This document shows, piece after piece, positions 1 to 7,547 of a DNA stretch of 21,833 nucleotides. Under the pieces are notes generated by a model. It did no database searches. It saw only the letters and a list, made by a program, of their open reading frames with translations, and was not told the DNA's origin. Within the stretch, counting starts at the first letter, position 1; the number at the start of each line of letters is the position of its first letter. The DNA is taken from contig DTUH01000013.1 in the NCBI GenBank assembly GCA_012964265.1, positions 1 to 21,833 on the forward strand. The letters are read 5' to 3'. Source of the stretch: Candidatus Lambdaproteobacteria bacterium (GTDB lineage: Bacteria > SAR324 > NAC60-12). Both the position numbers and the translations under genes were made by a program.

Positions 1-1
1 A

Positions 2-700
2 ATTCCGGACTCTTTACTGCATCAGAAACTGGTGGAAGATGCAGCTGAAAAAGCTGGGGTTAGAATTACCAGAACAGGACTGCTTTCAGAACATTTTCTG
101 GAGGGGAACTACAAATTCCGCCTATTTGATGTTGTGTTTGAAACTTCAATTGAAAGTCCGCTTTTCAGGCAAAATCTGGTTTTGGCGTTGACGCTTTTGC
201 ATTTGGAAGGCGTGCCTGTTTCACAACTTCAGTTGGCAACATCCGCTCTGGATTTGTCTGTCAAAGGACGCTTTCAGAAGATATGCAAGGCTGATTGGAT
301 TTTGATTGATGATACGTATAATGCCAATCCGTCTTCTTTTCAGAGTGTGCTTGAAAATCTAAACAAGATGTATCCGGAACTAAAATCCTCGGAAAATCGT
401 TATTTTTCAAAGTTTCCGATGGCCGAACTCGGAAATTTGAGTCCGGAATTTCATCGTCAAGTAGGCGAAAATATGGTCAAAAACGGTGTAGAGAAAATGT
501 TTGGTCTTGGTGCTGCTGAAATAAAATTTTATCTTGAAGGCTGGAAAAACGGAGGAGGAAAACTTAAAGCGGCAAAACACTTTGACGAATTAACTGAATT
601 ATTAATTTCGTTCAAAGAACAGTTGAGTACAGAAGACGTTGTGCTCGTAAAAGGTTCGCGTTCAGCAAAGATGGAACGGTTCGTGGAAGCAATGGAATGA
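2..700 (+). CDS. murF: UDP-N-acetylmuramoyl-tripeptide--D-alanyl-D-alanine ligase, 3' part
   Basis: This is the C-terminal half of the cytoplasmic ligase that adds D-Ala-D-Ala to the UDP-MurNAc tripeptide in peptidoglycan precursor synthesis. The frame is open to the left edge of the window, so the GTG at 32 is internal and the true start lies outside. Visible signatures are DDTYNANPSS (the Mur ligase segment that opens the C-terminal domain) and the C-terminal VLVKGSRSAKMERFVEAM. The segment that normally reads like GDMxELG is FPMAELGNLS here, so the usual Gly-Asp is not seen; this may be lineage drift. The gene ends with TGA 17 bp before a convergent small gene. A neighbouring murein cluster probably lies to the left. 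The family call is secure; activity cannot be judged from a partial sequence. Confidence 0.9.
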   Translation: MPDSLLHQKLVEDAAEKAGVRITRTGLLSEHFLEGNYKFRLFDVVFETSIESPLFRQNLVLALTLLHLEGVPVSQLQLATSALDLSVKGRFQKICKADWILIDDTYNANPSSFQSVLENLNKMYPELKSSENRYFSKFPMAELGNLSPEFHRQVGENMVKNGVEKMFGLGAAEIKFYLEGWKNGGGKLKAAKHFDELTELLISFKEQLSTEDVVLVKGSRSAKMERFVEAME

Positions 701-717
701 GCCGGGAAATCAAAATT

Positions 718-942
718 TCAGTTTGATACTTTTTCTTTTAAACTTTCAATTACGTTTCCCGATTTTTCGACAAGCTGTTGATCTTCAACCAGTTCAAATG
801 TTTTATTGATGGTAGTTTTTATTGTCTGTGTAATTTTGCTTTCTTCAAACCAATCAACAAGGTTTCCGGGTGTAATTCCCTGAGCACCTGCATAATATGC
901 TATCACAGCTACGAGACTGATTATTAAAAGTCTTTTTATCAT
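718..942 (-). CDS. small membrane-anchored protein of unknown function (74 aa)
   Basis: I do not recognise this protein. It starts MIKRLLIISLVAVIAYYAG, a Lys/Arg pair followed by about 16 hydrophobic residues. This looks like an uncleaved N-terminal anchor or a signal peptide. The remainder (about residues 24-74) is polar, rich in Lys, Glu, Gln and Thr, and probably helical, so it would sit in the periplasm. The gene begins 25 bp after the purA stop on the same strand and is the last member of a proC-purA group, so co-transcription is likely. The context gives no functional clue, since purA neighbours are diverse. The length, in-frame stop and operon spacing support a real gene, but coding status was not tested by conservation. 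Confidence 0.65.
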   Translation of the reverse strand: MIKRLLIISLVAVIAYYAGAQGITPGNLVDWFEESKITQTIKTTINKTFELVEDQQLVEKSGNVIESLKEKVSN

Positions 943-967
943 GATCTCATTCTCAGCAGTCAGTTTT

Positions 968-2260
968 TTAGCGCCACAATTGATCAGGGTTCAGTACAAT
1001 TGATTCTTCACGTTTCGGCCCGGTAGAAATAATGGAAACCGGTGCTCCAACCAGCTCAGACAAACGGTCAAGATAGGCCAGCATTTCTGGAGGAAGCTGC
1101 TCATAATCTGTGATACCCGCTGTTTTTCTGTTCCAACCGGGCATTTCTTCGTAAACAGGAGTGACGCTTTCCAGGGATCTGGGAAGATTTTCCCTAAGCT
1201 CGCCATTGGCCAAACGATAACCCACTGCAATTTTTAGAGTCTCAAAATTGTCCAGCACATCTAGTTTCATGACCGCCATACCAGTAACTCCATTTAGCCT
1301 GACGGCTTGACGTACAAGTAATGCATCAAACCAGCCACATCTTCTGGGACGTCCGGTGGTAGCACCAAATTCGTTTCCCTCAGACTGTAATAGCTCGCCA
1401 TCTTTATCAAACAATTCTGTCGGGAAAGGACCACTACCTACTCGGGTGGTGTAGGCTTTGACAATGCCAAGCACGTCTGTGATGCGTGTCGGGCCAATTC
1501 CGGCACCCGCGCAGGCACCTCCGGCTAAAGTATTGGATGACGTAACAAAAGGATAAGTACCATGGTCAACATCCAAAAATGTACCTTGTGCTCCTTCAAA
1601 CAAAATGTTTTTGCCTTGCTCAACTAACTGATTTAACAGCATCACTGAATCACAAATGTATGGTTCCAGTTTTTTAAGATGATTTGCGAATTCTGAAAAA
1701 ATTAATTCTGTGGAAAAAGGTGGTTCATCAGATTTATAATAATGCTCAAGTTGTTGATTTTTTTTGTCAACAATTTCCTCCAGAAGAGTTCTGAAATGTT
1801 CAGGATCTAAAAGATCTCCGACACGGATTCCGGATCGCCCGATTTTATCTTCATAAGCAGGACCGATTCCGCGACCAGTGGTTCCGATTTTCTTTGTTCC
1901 CTTTTGTTCCTCTCCCAGACGGTCAAATGTTTTGTGCCAGGGCATTACGAGCTGTGCACGGTCGCTGATTCGCAAATAATTTTCCACAGCAATATCCATT
2001 TGCTCTAATACATCAATTTCTTTAATCAGCTCCGCTAAATCAATGACCACACCATTTCCAAGAATTGAGGTGGTTTTTCGTAAAATTCCAGAAGGTACCA
2101 AGTGTGTAACAAAGGTCTTGTTGCCGAACATCACAGTATGTCCCGCATTATTTCCACCTTGATAACGTACAACTGCGTCGGCACGTTCAGTTAGTAAGTC
2201 AACGATTTTACCTTTTCCCTCGTCACCCCACTGAGTGCCGACAATAATTACACAAGCCAT
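968..2260 (-). CDS. purA: adenylosuccinate synthetase
   Basis: This cytoplasmic enzyme converts IMP, aspartate and GTP to adenylosuccinate, the first committed step to AMP. At 430 residues it has the normal family length and all hallmark segments. These are GTQWGDEGKGKIVDLL at the N-terminus (phosphate loop with the catalytic Asp), NNAGHTV, GTTGRGIGPAYEDK, EGAQGTFLDVDHGTYPFVTS, TTGRPRRCGWFDALL and the C-terminal guanine-site STGPKREESI. The start is the ATG at 2260, directly before ACVIIVGTQWGDEG as in homologues; there is no good Shine-Dalgarno. It lies 32 bp downstream of proC and 25 bp upstream of the 74-aa gene on the same strand, so the three probably form one transcription unit. Nothing in it looks damaged. 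Confidence 0.97.
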   Translation of the reverse strand: MACVIIVGTQWGDEGKGKIVDLLTERADAVVRYQGGNNAGHTVMFGNKTFVTHLVPSGILRKTTSILGNGVVIDLAELIKEIDVLEQMDIAVENYLRISDRAQLVMPWHKTFDRLGEEQKGTKKIGTTGRGIGPAYEDKIGRSGIRVGDLLDPEHFRTLLEEIVDKKNQQLEHYYKSDEPPFSTELIFSEFANHLKKLEPYICDSVMLLNQLVEQGKNILFEGAQGTFLDVDHGTYPFVTSSNTLAGGACAGAGIGPTRITDVLGIVKAYTTRVGSGPFPTELFDKDGELLQSEGNEFGATTGRPRRCGWFDALLVRQAVRLNGVTGMAVMKLDVLDNFETLKIAVGYRLANGELRENLPRSLESVTPVYEEMPGWNRKTAGITDYEQLPPEMLAYLDRLSELVGAPVSIISTGPKREESIVLNPDQLWR

Positions 2261-2292
2261 ATTTTGTTAAGAAGTTGAAAATAAAAATGTTT

Positions 2293-3093
2293 TTATGATG
2301 AAAGTTCTTTTGCTCTCTGATAAGCCAGTTGGATTCCTTCTCTTATTGACTCTCCAACATTTTTGGATTGAAAATGATTTAGCGCCGCTAATGTCGTACC
2401 GCCCGGAGATGAAACTTGTTTTCGCAATGTTTCCGGAGAAACTTGCTGAGATTCCCAAAGCAGAGTTGAACCACGAATAGTATTTTGTACCAAAATATGT
2501 GCGTCTGCTTCTGAAAACCCAAGTAATTTTGCAGATTCAGTCATCTGCTCAGCGAAGTAAAATAAATATCCAGGACCACTTCCGGAAATGGCTGTGGCTG
2601 CATCCACCGCGTCTTCATCTTTTGCCTCCAAACACGAACCACAAGCAGAAAAAAGAGTTTTTATCCATCCACGTTCTCGTTTGTCAACCTCAGCTGAGGC
2701 AAAATAAATGCTCATCCCTTCAGCGATCAAAGTGGGAATGTTAGGCATTACCCGCACTAACTTTGATTGCCCGAGGGCACCTCGCATAGTCTCCATAGAA
2801 ATTCCGGCCATCACTGAAATCACCAGTTGATGTGGAAGAATCCACTGAGCGAGAAGTTCCATTGCCGGTATCGACCCCTGCGGTTTTACCGCAATTAAAA
2901 TCAGGTCATAAGTACGTAAAGTTTCGTCAATTTCTGTTTGAGTAAGGCAGCCTGTTGCTTTACTCAAACTAACTCGTTTTTCTTCATCCGGTTCAATTAA
3001 CAAAATATTTTCCGGAGAAACGGCTTTTGCCATAACCAATGCGCTGAGGATTGCGCCGCCCATGTTTCCTCCGCCAACTATAACTAAACGCAT
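2293..3093 (-). CDS. proC: pyrroline-5-carboxylate reductase
   Basis: This enzyme catalyses the last step of proline synthesis, NAD(P)H-dependent reduction of 1-pyrroline-5-carboxylate to L-proline, in the cytoplasm. At 266 aa it is a normal length. The N-terminal Rossmann fold opens MRLVIVGGGNMGGAILSAL (dinucleotide motif GGGNMG). VRVMPNIPTLIAEGMS is the conserved mid-protein motif. The C-terminal dimer and substrate domain contains ATAISGSGPGYLFYFAE and QVSSPGGTTLAALNHF, the family signature. The ATG at 3093 is preceded only by a weak purine run. It is the first gene of the minus-strand group proC-purA-74 aa, and its promoter must lie in the repeat-bearing 3094-3429 gap. Pairing with purA is probably a lineage-specific arrangement without mechanistic meaning. 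Confidence 0.97.
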   Translation of the reverse strand: MRLVIVGGGNMGGAILSALVMAKAVSPENILLIEPDEEKRVSLSKATGCLTQTEIDETLRTYDLILIAVKPQGSIPAMELLAQWILPHQLVISVMAGISMETMRGALGQSKLVRVMPNIPTLIAEGMSIYFASAEVDKRERGWIKTLFSACGSCLEAKDEDAVDAATAISGSGPGYLFYFAEQMTESAKLLGFSEADAHILVQNTIRGSTLLWESQQVSPETLRKQVSSPGGTTLAALNHFQSKNVGESIREGIQLAYQRAKELSS

Positions 3094-3120
3094 AGACTTC
3101 TACTATTCTATTGATTTTAA

Positions 3121-3136
3121 GTGACTCTAGAGTCAC
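3121..3136. repeat. 16-bp perfect palindrome
   Basis: The sequence GTGACTCTAGAGTCAC equals its own reverse complement and lies 28 bp upstream of the proC start codon. It could be an operator for a dimeric regulator of proC-purA, or part of the adjacent repeat element. A palindrome this long has some chance of occurring at random in a window of this size, so on its own it is weak evidence. Confidence 0.5.
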
Positions 3137-3173
3137 GAGTTCTCATAAGAGATTAATATCATTGATTTCGGAT

Positions 3174-3250
3174 TGTCATCTCAACCTAAGGAAGAAATCT
3201 GATAAAGAACTGACATAGTTCAAGATTCCTCATATTTGTTCAGGATGACA
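3174..3250. repeat. imperfect inverted repeat, MITE-like or palindromic interspersed element
   Basis: The left arm (3174-3200) begins TGTCATC and ends AATCT. The right arm (3223-3250) begins AGATTCCTC and ends GGATGACA. The reverse complement of the right arm matches the left arm at both ends with mismatches in the middle, leaving a loop of about 22 nt. Folded as RNA this gives a long irregular hairpin. The terminal word TGTCATCC/GGATGACA resembles short palindromic repeats that I recall as scattered through intergenic regions of many proteobacterial and other genomes. That resemblance is from memory and was not checked. Only one copy is visible here. Confidence 0.5.
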
Positions 3251-3429
3251 CTAAAAAACACGTGAATGTCGAGTTAAGTGACTGAAGTTAATTAAACCCA
3301 TAATATTATACTTTTATTTTTTTCAAAAAACTAGTAGATTATTTAGGATAATTCGAGAAATTAATTATCACTAACTTTTGATAAATAGCTGATATACTAC
3401 CATATATATATAAATAGAATTGTAAATAA

Positions 3430-4209
3430 ATGTCTACACTAAATGTATCTGAGCCGAATGGTTTACTGTATATTGTTACTGATTCACATTTGGATGAAAG
3501 CATTGCACCCGCGGCGGAATTTGTGGAGATGCTGGCGCACTTGGAAAATCCACATACGGTGGTGTTTTTAGGAGATCTTTTTAAAATTTGGCTGGCCCCT
3601 AAAAAATTCTGGACTGACTTGCACCATAAAACCATGACAGGGTTTGAGCGTTTGCGTGATAGAGGTTGCAATGTTGTGTTTGTTGCAGGAAACAGGGAGA
3701 TGTTATTACCTCGAAAATTGAATGAGCGTTGGAAAAAAATCCTTCCATTCACGCAGTTATCACATGGCGATTGGCATTTGAACTGGGGGAAGAAACGTTA
3801 TGCTTTTATTCACGGTGACACGATTAACTACAACGACAGCCAATATTTGCGCTGGAAAGCATTCACTCACAACAGAATTGTTGAAGCCTTCTTTCGCGCG
3901 TTACCAGGAGCAGTGGCACGTTGGATTGCAGGACGGATTGAAGCAATGCTCGTGCAAACTAATCAAGAATATAAATTCCATTTTCCGGAAAAAGAAATAC
4001 AGGAGTTTGCTCAATCCGTACTTCCGGAAGTTGATCAATACTTTGTGGGCCATTTCCACGTTGACAGGGAAATTAAGGTGGAAGGTTGTTCCGGAGTTTT
4101 GCGAGTGGTTCCGGACTGGCTTTCGCAGCGTAAGTTTATCAGAATCAGTGCAGAAGGCGAAATGAAAGTTATCCGCTTTGAAAATAGTTCACTGAATATT
4201 GTTCATTGA
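3430..4209 (+). CDS. LpxH-like metallophosphoesterase (UDP-2,3-diacylglucosamine hydrolase family)
   Basis: This is a calcineurin-like phosphoesterase of the LpxH/YbbF type. LpxH cleaves UDP-2,3-diacylglucosamine to lipid X during lipid A synthesis at the inner membrane. Metal-site motifs appear in order: TDSHL (Asp18, His20), GDLFKIW (Asp49), GNRE (Asn88), HGD (His128-Asp130) and GHFH (His208, His210). At 259 aa it is close to the E. coli enzyme (about 240). One deviation is GNRE where LpxH usually has GNRD. The start is the ATG at 3430, with a weak ribosome site. The 3' end overlaps the convergent lipoprotein gene by 7 bp, and the envelope-related neighbour fits an envelope role. It could instead be a related UDP-sugar or generic phosphoesterase, so no symbol is given. 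Confidence 0.8.
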   Translation: MSTLNVSEPNGLLYIVTDSHLDESIAPAAEFVEMLAHLENPHTVVFLGDLFKIWLAPKKFWTDLHHKTMTGFERLRDRGCNVVFVAGNREMLLPRKLNERWKKILPFTQLSHGDWHLNWGKKRYAFIHGDTINYNDSQYLRWKAFTHNRIVEAFFRALPGAVARWIAGRIEAMLVQTNQEYKFHFPEKEIQEFAQSVLPEVDQYFVGHFHVDREIKVEGCSGVLRVVPDWLSQRKFIRISAEGEMKVIRFENSSLNIVH

Positions 4210-4964
4210 TTGGATTTCAGCTGTCGCATGTTTGGAGGTGGTTTTAAATCCAGTGTTTTCATTGTTCCGGAAGGGGTTTGTATTTCGCTGAAAACCATCA
4301 GCCACTTGCTGTTTCCGGAATAATCCTCAATGCTGATTTTTCTCGGAAACGGAAGATCGTAATGTTTTTGATAAATCGGAATTCTGGCACGGAATTCCAG
4401 CAATCCTTCAAGAAATTTATGCATTGTTTCAATTTGTCCTGATGCGTTAAAGCGCAGTCTAATTTCTGTGGTACCTTGAGTGAGAAGCAATTCGCCTCCG
4501 GAAAGTTTTTTGCGCCGCCAAGCCGGAGTTTTTTCAGGAAGTTGTCCTAGAATTAACCATTTTAATTCAGTCAGAGAGATATCCATACCAAGCCAGGTTT
4601 GACGTGTTTCCTGATTGTTGTCTGCCAAAACGAAGTTTTTTTCCTGAAAATTCAGGATCAAAATCTTATTGTTACTGGCGCGCAATTCATAAATTAATGA
4701 GCCAACGAATGGAGTAAAAATACTCAGTTTTAATTCTGAGTTACGGGAAATTTGTAATGCCAGTTCACCACTATGTTTACCTTTCGGATGCTTAAAAAGG
4801 ATCCGTCCGGAAAAATGGTAATTGCCTTTTGATTTACGCAGGTTTTCGAGTTGTGAGGTGGTAAGAGTGGATGGTTTGGAACCGGGAAAGGAAGAACAGC
4901 CTGTAAACAACAGAATGCCGGCAAAAACGAAAAAAATGAGCCTCAAGGGTAGTCTGAGACTCAA
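4203..4964 (-). CDS. outer-membrane lipoprotein, LolB/DUF4292-like
   Basis: This is a predicted lipoprotein of 253 aa. It has a basic N-terminus, a hydrophobic stretch (about residues 9-20) and a lipobox-like LLFTGC with Cys23 as the acylated residue. The mature part is about 230 aa of beta-rich sequence. The segment near residues 48-110 (YHFSGRILFKHPKGKHSGEL, later LSIFTPFVGSLIYEL) resembles the LolB/DUF4292 half-barrel group, which binds lipoproteins or lipids; this is a fold-level impression only. The start is a TTG at 4964 whose bases overlap the TGA stop of the upstream 33-aa ORF (TTGA junction), so translation is probably coupled. An AAGAAGAAGA run just upstream could act as the ribosome site. 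The 3' end overlaps the lpxH-like gene by 7 bp. Confidence 0.75.
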   Translation of the reverse strand: MSLRLPLRLIFFVFAGILLFTGCSSFPGSKPSTLTTSQLENLRKSKGNYHFSGRILFKHPKGKHSGELALQISRNSELKLSIFTPFVGSLIYELRASNNKILILNFQEKNFVLADNNQETRQTWLGMDISLTELKWLILGQLPEKTPAWRRKKLSGGELLLTQGTTEIRLRFNASGQIETMHKFLEGLLEFRARIPIYQKHYDLPFPRKISIEDYSGNSKWLMVFSEIQTPSGTMKTLDLKPPPNMRQLKSNQ

Positions 4965-5062
4965 TCTTCTTCTTTCATGAAAACTTTCTCAGCTACAAGA
5001 AAGATGGAGATGTAAAGACCTCCAATCACGGCAACTGTGACCAGGATATTCATTTCATGCAT
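4961..5062 (-). CDS. 33-aa single-pass membrane microprotein upstream of the lipoprotein
   Basis: This is a short unannotated ORF. The protein runs from MHEMNILVTVAVIGG through LYISIFLVAEKV to FMKEED. Residues about 5-24 form one hydrophobic helix, followed by a charged C-terminal tail. An AAGAGGA ribosome site lies about 4 nt before the ATG at 5062, stronger than at most genes in this window. Its TGA at 4963-4961 overlaps the TTG start of the lipoprotein gene, the classic geometry of translational coupling. I do not recognise the family. It could be a small membrane subunit, a leader peptide controlling the lipoprotein, or chance. The ribosome site plus overlap make a real gene more likely than not. 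Confidence 0.55.
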   Translation of the reverse strand: MHEMNILVTVAVIGGLYISIFLVAEKVFMKEED

Positions 5063-5116
5063 GATTCCTCTTAACATGTGGTTGTTAAAATGTTAGAATT
5101 CATGCTAGCGATATTT

Positions 5117-5146
5117 TTGAGTAGAAGCAATTATTTTTTGTACTAT
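5117..5146 (+). promoter_or_regulatory. candidate sigma70-type promoter for argF
   Basis: TTGAGT (5117-5122) and TACTAT (5141-5146) are separated by 18 bp, upstream of the argF ATG at 5167. If used, the untranslated leader would be only about 12-15 nt, which fits the lack of a visible ribosome site there. This is a consensus match only. Confidence 0.35.
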
Positions 5147-5166
5147 ATCCGATTTTGTTAAAATTT

Positions 5167-6090
5167 ATGAAAAGAGATTTTATTTCAATTCTCGATTGGA
5201 CGACTGAGGAGATCCACAACAATCTTGACTTTGCAGTCGAATTAAAGCAGCAGACTAAAGAAGGAATGTGTCCGCAGTTGCTGGAGAGAAAAACTTATGT
5301 ACTGTTTTTTCACAAGCCATCTTTACGGACTCGCCTTTCCTTTGAGGTTGGAATCGCTCAGCTTGGCGGAACATCCATGGTGCTTTCGGAACAGGATTTC
5401 AAAATTGGCGAGAGAGAAACAGTGAGAGATGTTGCGAGAGTAATGTCACGTTATGTGGATGGAATTTTGATCCGCACATTTTCGCATCAGCTTGTGCTGG
5501 ATTTAGCAAAACATGCCACAGTACCGATTGTCAATATGCTCACTGATTTCAACCACCCATGTCAGGTGATGTCTGACTTGTTGACGATTAAGGAAAAACT
5601 GGGACACATTGATAACGTACGCATTGCGTACGTTGGTGACAGCAATAATATGACAAATTCATGGTTGAATCTCGCGGCACGGATTCCACTTGATTTGCGT
5701 ATTGCAACTGCTCCTGAAACTCTACCTGACATGAAACTCGTCAGCGAAATTAGGGAAATCGGAATTTCAACCATTAAAGTTACTCACTGCGCACAGGAAG
5801 CTGTGGATGGTGCAGAAGTCTTGTATACCGATGTCTGGGCCAGTATGGGAGAAAAAGAAAAACTTGCGGAAAGGGAGCTGGTTTTAAAAGAATTTCAAAT
5901 AAACTCAAGCCTGCTGAAATATGCTGAAAAAGATGCGCTTGTTTTGCACTGCCTTCCTGCTGAACGGGGCAAGGAAATAACAGACGAAGTGATTGAAAGC
6001 ACACAGTCAGTCGTTTTTGATCAAGCTGAAAACAGATTGCACGCACAAAAAGCAATCCTGGTTCAATTAGAGAAATGGCGTACAGTTTGA
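5167..6090 (+). CDS. argF: ornithine carbamoyltransferase
   Basis: This enzyme transfers the carbamoyl group from carbamoyl phosphate to ornithine to give citrulline in arginine synthesis. The ATG at 5167 gives a 307-aa protein starting MKRDFISILDWTTEEI, as OTCases do. A TTG four codons upstream is also in frame but less likely. The carbamoyl-phosphate loop is SLRTRLSFE (residues 52-60), followed by FNHPCQVMSD and the ornithine-site segments DVWASMG and HCLPAERGKEI with the catalytic Cys. The SMG motif separates it from aspartate carbamoyltransferase. gltA follows after 31 bp on the same strand and may be co-transcribed. A palindrome with 10-bp arms lies inside the gene at 5614-5634. The symbol could equally be argI or arcB by function; a biosynthetic role is assumed because no arc genes are nearby. 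Confidence 0.95.
   Translation: MKRDFISILDWTTEEIHNNLDFAVELKQQTKEGMCPQLLERKTYVLFFHKPSLRTRLSFEVGIAQLGGTSMVLSEQDFKIGERETVRDVARVMSRYVDGILIRTFSHQLVLDLAKHATVPIVNMLTDFNHPCQVMSDLLTIKEKLGHIDNVRIAYVGDSNNMTNSWLNLAARIPLDLRIATAPETLPDMKLVSEIREIGISTIKVTHCAQEAVDGAEVLYTDVWASMGEKEKLAERELVLKEFQINSSLLKYAEKDALVLHCLPAERGKEITDEVIESTQSVVFDQAENRLHAQKAILVQLEKWRTV
5614..5634. repeat. 21-bp palindrome within argF
   Basis: The arms AACGTACGCA and TGCGTACGTT are perfect reverse complements, 10 bp each, around a single T. The site encodes the conserved VRIAYVGD region of the transferase, so the protein constrains it. It could be an intragenic operator, a stable mRNA hairpin or coincidence. Confidence 0.6.
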
Positions 6091-6121
6091 TTTAAATATT
6101 CACCACCAATTATGCTTTATT

Positions 6122-7414
6122 ATGTCTGCAATCGCTAAACTCAGTCTCCCTGACGGCCAATATTTGGAGCTTCCGGTGTTGACCGGAACAGCAAACGAAA
6201 AAGCAATCGACATTTCCAAATTACGAAAAAAAACCGGTTACATTACTCTGGATCCGGGATTTGTCAATACCGGTACTTGTGAAAGTGCGATTACTTTTCT
6301 GGATGGAGAGAACGGTATTTTACAATTTAGAGGTTATCCGATTGAACAATTGGCTGCAGAATCTACCTTTCTCGAAGTCGCCTATTTGCTGATACATGGT
6401 GAACTGCCTGATAAAACGCAGCTGTACAATTTTGTTGAACGTGTTAGTTTGCATGCAATGATCCACGAGGATATGCGGCACTTCTTTGATGGTTTTTCTC
6501 AAAACGCACATCCAATGGTGATCCTATCATCCATGATTTCTTCTCTTTCAGCTTATTATGTGGAAGCGTCCGGGAAAGCATCAATTGAGGACCTTGAGAT
6601 CAATTCAGCACGTTTGATTGCTAAAGTCACCACAATTGCCGCATTTGCCTATAAAAAGAGTGTAGGCCAGCCTTTTGTCTACCCCAGAGATGAATTATCA
6701 TATTGTGCAAATTTTTTGAACATGATGTTTGCGGTTCCCGCAGAACCTTATGAATTAGATCCGGAAATTGAGCGCACACTTGAATTACTGCTGATTTTGC
6801 ATGCGGATCACGAACAAAATTGCAGTGCCTCAACCGTACGGGTTGTCGGCAGCAGTATGGCCAACGTTTATGCGTCTGTGGCTTCTGGAATTTTAGCTTT
6901 GTGGGGCCCATTGCATGGTGGGGCGAATCAACAGGTTGTGCAAATGCTCCAACAAATACATGAAGATGGTGGTGGAATTTCTAAATATATTGAGATGGCC
7001 AAAAACCAGAATTCTGAATTTCGTCTGATGGGTTTTGGTCACCGTGTATATAAAAATTTTGACCCTCGTGCCAAGATACTCAAAGTGGTCTGTGACAGAG
7101 TGTTGAATAAATTAGGCGTTAATGATCCACTACTTGAAATTGCTCTCAAACTGGAAAAAACAGCGCTGTCAGATGATTATTTTATAGAGCGAAAACTGTA
7201 TCCCACTTTAGATTTCTACACTGGTATCATTTATCGTGCTATTGGTATTCCAGTAAATATGTTTACTGTTATGTTTGCTTTGGGACGTGTGCCGGGTTGG
7301 ATTGCGCAGTGGAAGGAAATGCACGAGGATCCTAAACAAAAAATAGCCCGCCCCCGTCAGTTGTATGTTGGACAATCTGAGCGCAGCTACAAACCCATAG
7401 CAGAGCGTCTTTAA
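6122..7414 (+). CDS. gltA: citrate synthase (type II, GltA-like)
   Basis: This is the entry enzyme of the TCA cycle, condensing acetyl-CoA and oxaloacetate to citrate. At 430 aa it matches the long hexameric Gram-negative type. The N-terminal domain (about residues 1-50) precedes GFVNTGTCESAITFLDGENG. Catalytic residues are in place: His265 in WGPLHGGANQQ, His307 in GFGHRVYKNFDPRA and Asp364 in YPTLDFYTG. The segment ILHADHEQNCSASTVR is the conserved oxaloacetate-site region. The C-terminus ends ARPRQLYVGQSERSYKPIAERL, typical of GltA (arginine-rich ARPRQLY). The start is the ATG at 6122, without a clear Shine-Dalgarno. It follows argF by 31 bp. A methylcitrate synthase is unlikely given the GltA-type N-terminal domain. 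Confidence 0.96.
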   Translation: MSAIAKLSLPDGQYLELPVLTGTANEKAIDISKLRKKTGYITLDPGFVNTGTCESAITFLDGENGILQFRGYPIEQLAAESTFLEVAYLLIHGELPDKTQLYNFVERVSLHAMIHEDMRHFFDGFSQNAHPMVILSSMISSLSAYYVEASGKASIEDLEINSARLIAKVTTIAAFAYKKSVGQPFVYPRDELSYCANFLNMMFAVPAEPYELDPEIERTLELLLILHADHEQNCSASTVRVVGSSMANVYASVASGILALWGPLHGGANQQVVQMLQQIHEDGGGISKYIEMAKNQNSEFRLMGFGHRVYKNFDPRAKILKVVCDRVLNKLGVNDPLLEIALKLEKTALSDDYFIERKLYPTLDFYTGIIYRAIGIPVNMFTVMFALGRVPGWIAQWKEMHEDPKQKIARPRQLYVGQSERSYKPIAERL

Positions 7415-7422
7415 GAATCATT

Positions 7423-7507
7423 TGCAAGTATCACGTATCATTATTATCTAGTTGAACATTACTTGCATGGTTTGCCCTGGTAAGTCCCGGGGCTGTGAGC
7501 CTTGGCT
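7423..7507 (+). promoter_or_regulatory. structured gltA-fliM intergenic segment
   Basis: The gap between gltA and fliM holds three potential stem structures. TGCAAGTA (7423-7430) pairs with TACTTGCA (7460-7467) across a 29-nt loop. GCCCTGG (7474-7480) pairs with CCGGGGC-type sequence ending at 7493, with one wobble and a 6-nt loop. AGCC and GGCT flank TT at 7498-7507. None is followed by a clean T-run, so none is a textbook terminator. It may be the gltA 3' end or the fliM leader. I match it to no riboswitch class. Confidence 0.3.
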
Positions 7508-7547
7508 ATTTTCATAAGTCAAATTCAAATTTATAACAAAGGAAAAA

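Larger units (their letters stand above)
3094..3429. other. 336-bp intergenic region between divergent proC and the lpxH-like gene
   Basis: No credible ORF is present. The stretch is AT-rich. It must hold the proC promoter (minus) and the lpxH-like promoter (plus); a TATACT at 3393-3398 is a possible plus-strand -10 box without a good -35. Its centre holds palindromic sequence, annotated separately: a 16-bp perfect palindrome at 3121-3136, a larger imperfect inverted repeat at 3174-3250, and a 10-bp direct repeat at 3117-3126 and 3274-3283. Confidence 0.8.

Noticed and set aside
7451..7490. Sigma54-type promoter upstream of fliM
   Set aside because: The TTGCATGG/TTTGCCC words do not have the required GG-N10-GC spacing.
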